From the NCBI GenBank assembly GCA_019423685.1, contig JAHZAY010000009.1, forward strand, positions 1-64,000: a stretch of DNA of 64,000 nucleotides. The letters are read 5' to 3'. The position numbers and the translations under genes were made by a program. This DNA is from Clostridiales bacterium (GTDB lineage Bacteria > Bacillota > Clostridia > Oscillospirales > Ruminococcaceae). Position 1 is the first letter of the stretch, and each line of letters starts with the position of its first letter. This document shows, one piece after another, positions 59,923-64,000 of this stretch. The notes beneath the pieces were generated by a model, which did no database searches, was not told the origin of the DNA, and saw only the letters and a list, made by a program, of their open reading frames with translations.

Positions 59923-60636
59923 ATGAATCCAGTCATCGGGATCATTGGAGGGATGGGTCCATTGGCGACCTGTGATTTAATGAGCAAAATTATTCACTTT
60001 ACCGACGCAAAGACCGATCAGGAACACATCCGCATCTGTGTGGACAGCAACACGAACATACCGGACCGCACCGAGGCCATTCTGCACCACGGCAAAAATC
60101 CGGTGCCAGAGCTTGTCAAGAGTGCGCTGCGCCTTGAGGAGATGGGAGCACAGCTGCTCATCATGTCCTGCAATACCGCGCACTATTTTTATGACGAGGT
60201 AGTGCCATATCTGGACGTGCCGTTTATGAGCATGATCGAGGAGACGGTCAACTATTTGCAGGCGCACAAGGTGGACACCGCAGCAATCTTTGCCACTGAC
60301 GGCACCCGCAACAGCAAGGTGTATGAGCGGGCATTAAACAAGCGGGGCATCAAGGCGGTGTACCCGTCCGAGGAAAACCAGAAGGTGCTGATGTCGCTGA
60401 TCTACGACTACGTCAAGGCTGGCCGCGAAATCACCGACGCCGCTCCGCTGCAAAAGATCATCGACGAGGTGCGTGCGATGGGCGCGCAGAAGATGATTTT
60501 GGGCTGCACCGAGCTGCCGATCGCCTTTGAGCAGGCGGGACTGCACAAGGACACCGTCGATCCGACCACCATCCTGGCGCAGCACGCAATCCAGGCGGTG
60601 GGTGCAAAGGTAAAACCTTCTCTGTTAATCTCCTAG
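59923..60636 (+). CDS. Aspartate/glutamate racemase family protein
   Basis: This 237-residue cofactor-independent racemase has both catalytic cysteines in context: LLIMSCNTAHYFYD (about residue 84) and KMILGCTELPIAF (about residue 190), plus the start IGIIGGMGPLATCDLM and CVDSNTNIPDRT. It makes D-aspartate or D-glutamate, or racemises a related amino acid. The ATG at 59923 has GGGGG 8 bases before it; the ATG at 59917 is too close. It is divergent from the LysR gene. Confidence 0.93.
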   Translation: MNPVIGIIGGMGPLATCDLMSKIIHFTDAKTDQEHIRICVDSNTNIPDRTEAILHHGKNPVPELVKSALRLEEMGAQLLIMSCNTAHYFYDEVVPYLDVPFMSMIEETVNYLQAHKVDTAAIFATDGTRNSKVYERALNKRGIKAVYPSEENQKVLMSLIYDYVKAGREITDAAPLQKIIDEVRAMGAQKMILGCTELPIAFEQAGLHKDTVDPTTILAQHAIQAVGAKVKPSLLIS

Positions 60637-60643
60637 CAACAAT

Positions 60644-60679
60644 AAAAAAGGAAAGGCAAATTTGCCTTTCCTTTTTTTG
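60644..60679 (+). terminator. Terminator after the racemase gene
   Basis: AAAAAAGGAAAGGCAAA pairs with TTTGCCTTTCCTTTTTT with almost no loop, followed by T; probably active in both directions. Confidence 0.9.
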
Positions 60680-60699
60680 TGAAAGGGTAAATTTGTGTG

Positions 60700-60736
60700 C
60701 GGGCGAAATCGGGAGCAATCGGGCGAAATCGGGAGC
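60700..60736. repeat. Two tandem copies of a 17-base repeat
   Basis: CGGGCGAAATCGGGAGC occurs at 60700-60716 and 60720-60736, a 20-base period, in the gap between the racemase terminator and the NfeD promoter. Function unknown. Confidence 0.8.
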
Positions 60737-60808
60737 GTGCGGAGAATCTAGAGCCGTCTAAAACACCCGCCGCTGCCTTTAAAAAGCCTTCCTGAAACAA
60801 AATGACAG

Positions 60809-60837
60809 TTGTATAAAACAAAGGAATATGGTATGAT
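60809..60837 (+). promoter_or_regulatory. Promoter of the NfeD-SPFH operon
   Basis: TTGTAT (60809-60814), a 17-base spacer and TATGAT (60832-60837) lie 93 bases before the NfeD ATG. Confidence 0.65.
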
Positions 60838-60929
60838 ACTGACATAGAGAACAACGCCAAAACAAAGGATACAATTCATCGATGAAGCGACCCAAACCGG
60901 GTTGTCTCTATCACAAAGGAGTGAAGTAT

Positions 60930-61370
60930 ATGCTAAGTTTCGCGATCCTCGTCCCAATCATCTGGCTGGCAGCAGTCATCCTGCTGATTGTGCTGGAGGC
61001 AGTGACCTACCAGCTGGTGGCCATCTGGTTTGCATTGGGCGCGGCGGCGGCGCTGATCGCCTCGCTGCTTGACCTGAGCGGTACTGTACAGATCGTGGTG
61101 TTCATTGTGGTATCGGCTTTAAGCCTGATCGCAAGCAGACCGCTGGCCAAAAAGATCCAGAGCGCTCCCAAGCAAAAGACCAACGCCGACCGCATCATCG
61201 GTCAAAAGGCCCGGGTTATTCAGCCCATTTTGCCCGATCAGAAAGGCAGAGTAACGGTGGACGGCCAGGATTGGTCGGCCGCAGCGCAGCAGCCACAGCA
61301 AAGCTTTCAGGTCGGTGAAGAGGTCCAGGTTGTCCGTATCGAAGGCGTAACGCTTTACGTCACCCGATAA
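60930..61370 (+). CDS. NfeD-family membrane protein (short form)
   Basis: This 146-residue protein has membrane helices at about 2-24, 28-50 and 54-70 and a C-terminal OB-fold NfeD domain (IGQKARVIQPILPDQKGRVTVDGQDW, then VGEEVQVVRIEGVTLYV). NfeD proteins partner SPFH/stomatin proteins, and such a gene follows. I start at ATG 60930 with AAAGGAG 9 bases before; an upstream in-frame ATG at 60882 lacks a site. Confidence 0.9.
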   Translation: MLSFAILVPIIWLAAVILLIVLEAVTYQLVAIWFALGAAAALIASLLDLSGTVQIVVFIVVSALSLIASRPLAKKIQSAPKQKTNADRIIGQKARVIQPILPDQKGRVTVDGQDWSAAAQQPQQSFQVGEEVQVVRIEGVTLYVTR

Positions 61371-61407
61371 ACTGTAAGAGCCCCAAAAAAAGAAAGGTGG
61401 TTATTTC

Positions 61408-62361
61408 ATGCCAACTGCAATTATCATCATTGCGCTCCTCGTCCTGGTTATTCTGATTTTGTTGATTACCAACATCAAGATTGTCCCGCAGTCTATGGTA
61501 TTCGTTGTCGAGCGTCTGGGCGCTTACCAGCAGACCTGGGAGACCGGTCTGCACTTTAAGATCCCCTTCATCGATCGCGTTGCCAAGCGCGTCTCGCTCA
61601 AAGAGCAGGTCGTCGACTTTAAACCGCAGCCGGTCATCACCCGAGACAACGTCACCATGCAGATCGACAGCGTCGTCTTTTACCAGATCACCGACGCTAA
61701 GCTCTTCACCTACGGCGTAGAGCGCCCGATCTCCGCCATCGAGAATCTGACCGCCACCACCCTGCGCAACATCATCGGTGAGTTGGAACTCGACCACACC
61801 CTGACCTCCCGCGACGTCATCAACACCAAGATCACCACCACTTTGGACACCGCAACCGACAAGTGGGGCATCAAGGTCAACCGCGTAGAGCTCAAGAACA
61901 TCCTGCCGCCTGCTGAAATTCAGGATGCGATGGAAAAACAGATGAAGGCAGAGAGACAGCGCCGTGAGTCCATCCTGCGCGCAGAGGGCCAGAAGCGCAG
62001 CCAGATCCTGATCGCAGAGGGCGAGAAGGAGGCTGCGATCCTCAAAGCACAGGCGGAGAAGGAATCCGCAATCCTCAAGGCAGACGCGGTGCGCGAAGCT
62101 AAGATCCGCGAGGCCGACGGTGAGGCGACTGCCATCCGCACCGTACAAAAGGCGTATGCCGACAGCTTGCAGATGCTCAACGAGGCTGATCCGACCCAGA
62201 AGGTCCTCACCCTCAAGAGCTTCGAGGCACTGGAAAAGGTGGCCGACGGCAAATCCACCAAGCTCATCATCCCAAGCAACATGCAGAGCATCGCAGGGCT
62301 TGCCGCCTCGATCAAAGAGATCGTCTCCGACACTCCACAGCAGGAGCCAAAGGCCGAATAG
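61408..62361 (+). CDS. SPFH/band-7 (stomatin/QmcA-like) membrane protein
   Basis: This 317-residue protein has one N-terminal membrane helix (about 3-22), the SPFH domain (VPQSMVFVVERLGAYQQTWETGLHFKIPFIDRVAKRVSLKEQV) and a long Glu/Ala/Lys-rich coiled coil (about 175-255). These proteins form membrane cages and organise membrane microdomains together with NfeD partners. AAAGAAAGGTGG precedes the ATG. The gene pair is the conserved NfeD-stomatin unit. Confidence 0.95.
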   Translation: MPTAIIIIALLVLVILILLITNIKIVPQSMVFVVERLGAYQQTWETGLHFKIPFIDRVAKRVSLKEQVVDFKPQPVITRDNVTMQIDSVVFYQITDAKLFTYGVERPISAIENLTATTLRNIIGELELDHTLTSRDVINTKITTTLDTATDKWGIKVNRVELKNILPPAEIQDAMEKQMKAERQRRESILRAEGQKRSQILIAEGEKEAAILKAQAEKESAILKADAVREAKIREADGEATAIRTVQKAYADSLQMLNEADPTQKVLTLKSFEALEKVADGKSTKLIIPSNMQSIAGLAASIKEIVSDTPQQEPKAE

Positions 62362-62370
62362 TTGCCAATT

Positions 62371-62404
62371 AAAAAAACTCCCCCAGCCAGGGGGAGTTTT
62401 TTTA
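62371..62404 (+). terminator. Terminator after the SPFH gene
   Basis: AAAACTCCCCC pairs with GGGGGAGTTTT around AGCCA, followed by T. Confidence 0.92.
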
Positions 62405-62600
62405 GAGCTTGCAAAAAATATTTTGTTTTGGTAAAATTTATGTAAGGAAGCAGGAGGGACGGACGCTGCTTGCAGCAGGTCGCTTTTCCTTTTTGGCATC
62501 TGGCTGAAGATGGGGAAAAATCTTAGCGAAAATCCACAAATCTTGCACAAGATAAGGGGAAAAATTAAAATACATATACGATTTTTTCGTACAGGGCGGC
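62405..62600. other. Gap without a recognised gene
   Basis: This stretch upstream of the small-ORF promoter contains a TTGCAGCAGG segment and A/T-rich sequence, but no ORF with a good ribosome site and no clear riboswitch core. Confidence 0.4.
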
Positions 62601-62607
62601 CGCCCTC

Positions 62608-62636
62608 TTGCATTTTAGACAGGATTCAGATAAAAT
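62608..62636 (+). promoter_or_regulatory. Putative promoter of the small ORF / purE leader
   Basis: TTGCAT (62608-62613), a 17-base spacer and TAAAAT (62631-62636); an overlapping TATACT-like sequence is at 62635-62641. Confidence 0.55.
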
Positions 62637-62703
62637 ATACTTATTATCTGATGGATGCAAAGCCCATATATCTTGTGAAAAAACGCGAATGGGGGAAGGT
62701 ACC

Positions 62704-62835
62704 GTGGAAAGAAAAGCTGTTTTGGGGTGTCCGATTTGTTCCTGGAATAGCTGCAGCTTGCAGGTCCTTCTGAAGTTGGCGCCACAGCAGGGAATTGGGC
62801 CTGCGTTTATGCAAGACAAAACAAAAAACGGGTAA
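62704..62835 (+). CDS. Possible 43-residue Cys-containing peptide upstream of purE
   Basis: A GTG at 62704 preceded by GGGGGAAGG opens a 43-codon frame. The product starts MERKAVLGCPICSWNSC, with a CPIC pair and a third Cys, and ends KTKNG. It has a promoter 70 bases upstream and a terminator just past its stop, so it is laid out either as a tiny gene or as a leader ORF of the pur operon. No family is recognised. Chance cannot be excluded. Confidence 0.35.
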   Translation: MERKAVLGCPICSWNSCSLQVLLKLAPQQGIGPAFMQDKTKNG

Positions 62836-62840
62836 AGTGT

Positions 62841-62876
62841 AAGCTGTGGCAGGAAGTGTCGCAGCTTCTTTTTATT
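62841..62876 (+). terminator. Terminator/attenuator between the small ORF and purE
   Basis: AAGCTGTGGC (62841-62850) pairs with GTCGCAGCTT (62858-62867) over 10 base pairs (two G-U), followed by CTTTTTATT. It lies 65 bases before purE, so it could attenuate the purine operon. Confidence 0.65.
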
Positions 62877-62940
62877 GCTCTGCTCTGCAAGGAGAAAGGG
62901 CCGGGAACAGGCCCCAAAGTGCAAGATAGGAGGAAGAAAG

Positions 62941-63447
62941 ATGGACAACACAGCAAAGAAAGTGGCGGTCATCATGGGAAGCGACAGCGACCTGCCGGCA
63001 GTAAAACCGGCGATCGATAAGCTCAAATCCTTTGGCGTAGAGGTGGAGGCGCACGTTATGAGCGCACACCGCACCCCGGCGCTGGCCGCTGAATTTTCTG
63101 CAACTGCTAAGAAAAACGGGTTTGGCGTCATCATCGCCGCAGCGGGCAAGGCCGCGCACTTAGCCGGTGTGCTGGCAGCGCACACCACCCTGCCGGTCAT
63201 CGGTATCCCGATCAAATCCTCGACCCTGGATGGCCTGGATGCTCTGCTGGCTACCGTGCAGATGCCTTCCGGTATCCCGGTCGCAACCGTTGCCATCAAC
63301 GGTGCGGAAAATGCCGCCATCCTGGCAGTCCAGATGCTTGCGCTCAGCGACGAAAAGCTGGCCGCTCAGCTGGACCAGATGAAGGACTCGATGTGCCGCT
63401 CGGTGATGGAAAAGGACAAAAAACTTCAGCAGGAGCTGGGCTGCTAG
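62941..63447 (+). CDS. purE: N5-carboxyaminoimidazole ribonucleotide mutase
   Basis: This 168-residue class I PurE of purine synthesis rearranges N5-CAIR to CAIR. It shows VIMGSDSDLPAVKPA, the SAHRTP motif with the catalytic His, AAAGKAAHLAGVLAA, and GLDALLATVQMPSGIPVATVAI near the C-terminus. I start at ATG 62941, 6 bases after AGGAGGAAG; an upstream frame opening at 62875 has no family match. purC follows after 85 bases. Confidence 0.95.
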   Translation: MDNTAKKVAVIMGSDSDLPAVKPAIDKLKSFGVEVEAHVMSAHRTPALAAEFSATAKKNGFGVIIAAAGKAAHLAGVLAAHTTLPVIGIPIKSSTLDGLDALLATVQMPSGIPVATVAINGAENAAILAVQMLALSDEKLAAQLDQMKDSMCRSVMEKDKKLQQELGC

Positions 63448-63532
63448 TCGTTTTGCAGCAAATTAAAAAAACCGATCCTTTAGTTTAGTATAGAACAATC
63501 TCTAAAACGAAACATATGGAGGTAATCGAACA

Positions 63533-64000
63533 ATGAAAAAGTGTGACATGCTGTACGAAGGCAAGGCCAAGAAAGTGTACGCTACCGATGATCCGGAGCT
63601 GTACATCGTCGACTACAAGGACGATGCAACCGCTTTTAACGGCCTGAAAAAGGGCACCATCGCAGGCAAAGGCGTCATCAACAACCGCGTCACCAACTAC
63701 CTGATGCAGATGCTGGAGAGCAAAGGCATCCCGACCCACTTTGTCAAAGAGCTGTCCGATCGCGAGACTTTGGTAAAAAAGGTTTCGATCGTACCGCTGG
63801 AGGTCATCATCCGCAACATCGCAGCCGGTTCCATGTCCAAACGTCTGGGCATCCCAGAGGGCAAAGTGCTGCCGGTAACCGTACTGGAATACAGCTATAA
63901 AAACGACGATCTGGGCGACCCACTGATCAACGACTACCATGCGCTGGCTATGGAGCTGTGCACCCGCGAGGAGCTGGATCAGATCGCTTCCTACGCTTTC
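63533..64000 (+). CDS. purC: SAICAR synthetase, truncated by the window end
   Basis: The first 156 codons are present and the frame is open at the window edge. Visible motifs are LYEGKAKKVYATDDPELYIVDYKDDATAFNG (ATP-binding start), KGVINNRVTNYL, VPLEVIIRNIAAGSM and SYKNDDLGDPLIND. PurC joins aspartate to CAIR using ATP, the step after PurE. GGAGG lies 10 bases before the ATG. The remaining third of the gene lies outside. Confidence 0.96.
   Translation, partial: MKKCDMLYEGKAKKVYATDDPELYIVDYKDDATAFNGLKKGTIAGKGVINNRVTNYLMQMLESKGIPTHFVKELSDRETLVKKVSIVPLEVIIRNIAAGSMSKRLGIPEGKVLPVTVLEYSYKNDDLGDPLINDYHALAMELCTREELDQIASYAF

Noticed and set aside
62405..62940. Purine, ZTP or PRPP riboswitch upstream of purE
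   Set aside because: None of the conserved cores can be found; only a small ORF and a terminator are visible.
1..64000. Mobile elements, CRISPR arrays, tRNA or rRNA genes, phage genes
   Set aside because: No transposase or integrase motifs, no regularly spaced repeats, no cloverleaf-like sequence and no rRNA-like stretches were seen on either strand.

Overview
The window looks like chromosomal DNA of a strictly anaerobic, low-to-mid-GC Gram-positive bacterium of the Clostridia, most like an Oscillospiraceae/Ruminococcaceae gut organism. The evidence is AGGAGG-type ribosome binding sites, sigma-A promoters with 17-base spacers, U-tract terminators, a CpsB/CpsC/CpsD tyrosine-phosphorylation module, an [FeFe]-hydrogenase with NuoE/NuoF-like partners, a SpoVB-like flippase, and families such as DUF4349, DUF5685 and DUF3343. 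I see no rRNA, tRNA, CRISPR array, transposase or phage gene. The species assignment is inference.

Positions 75-21633: a divergent HTH regulator faces a large, almost gapless exopolysaccharide/capsule locus (1750-20891). It holds the chain-length/kinase/phosphatase module, a secreted protein of unknown function, an LCP ligase, a priming sugar transferase, four dTDP-L-rhamnose genes, a DUF1972 rhamnosyltransferase-like gene, LicD with a nucleotidyltransferase, a Caps_synth glycosyltransferase, a Wzy-like polymerase, a COG5610 HAD protein, a DUF4422 transferase, a Wzx flippase and UDP-galactopyranose mutase. An O-acetyltransferase follows on its own promoter. Together they predict a Wzx/Wzy polymer containing rhamnose and galactofuranose, probably carrying a LicD-added phospho-substituent and anchored to the wall by the LCP protein.

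Positions 21800-44600: housekeeping and accessory genes in short units. These are a quinone-oxidoreductase-like enzyme behind an operator, a TIGR04076 protein, an MscS channel, a DUF4349 lipoprotein, malQ-glgP-DUF3343 (glycogen/maltodextrin use), a heterodimeric ABC multidrug exporter behind a leader-peptide attenuator, a MATE exporter with a structured leader, an XRE-cupin regulator, a macro-domain protein, the Mn exporter MntP, a DUF5685/J-domain/membrane trio, a MerR regulator with a 19-base-spacer promoter, a SpoVB-like flippase and galM.

Positions 44640-64000: an oligopeptide transporter operon (oppABCDF) plus a second oppA paralogue on a look-alike promoter, a small membrane protein, a HAD gene interrupted by one in-frame UGA, a three-gene [FeFe]-hydrogenase operon with a short NuoF-like subunit, a LysR regulator divergent from an aspartate/glutamate racemase, an NfeD-SPFH membrane pair, and the start of a purine operon (purE, truncated purC) preceded by a small ORF and terminator.

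The most interesting items are: the attenuator at 30284-30678, where a segment of a 23-codon leader ORF can pair with the terminator of the ABC exporter operon; an A-AAA-AAG slippery heptamer exactly in frame at the start of the tyrosine kinase gene; the in-frame UGA inside a hairpin in the HAD gene; and several uncatalogued operator-like repeats.
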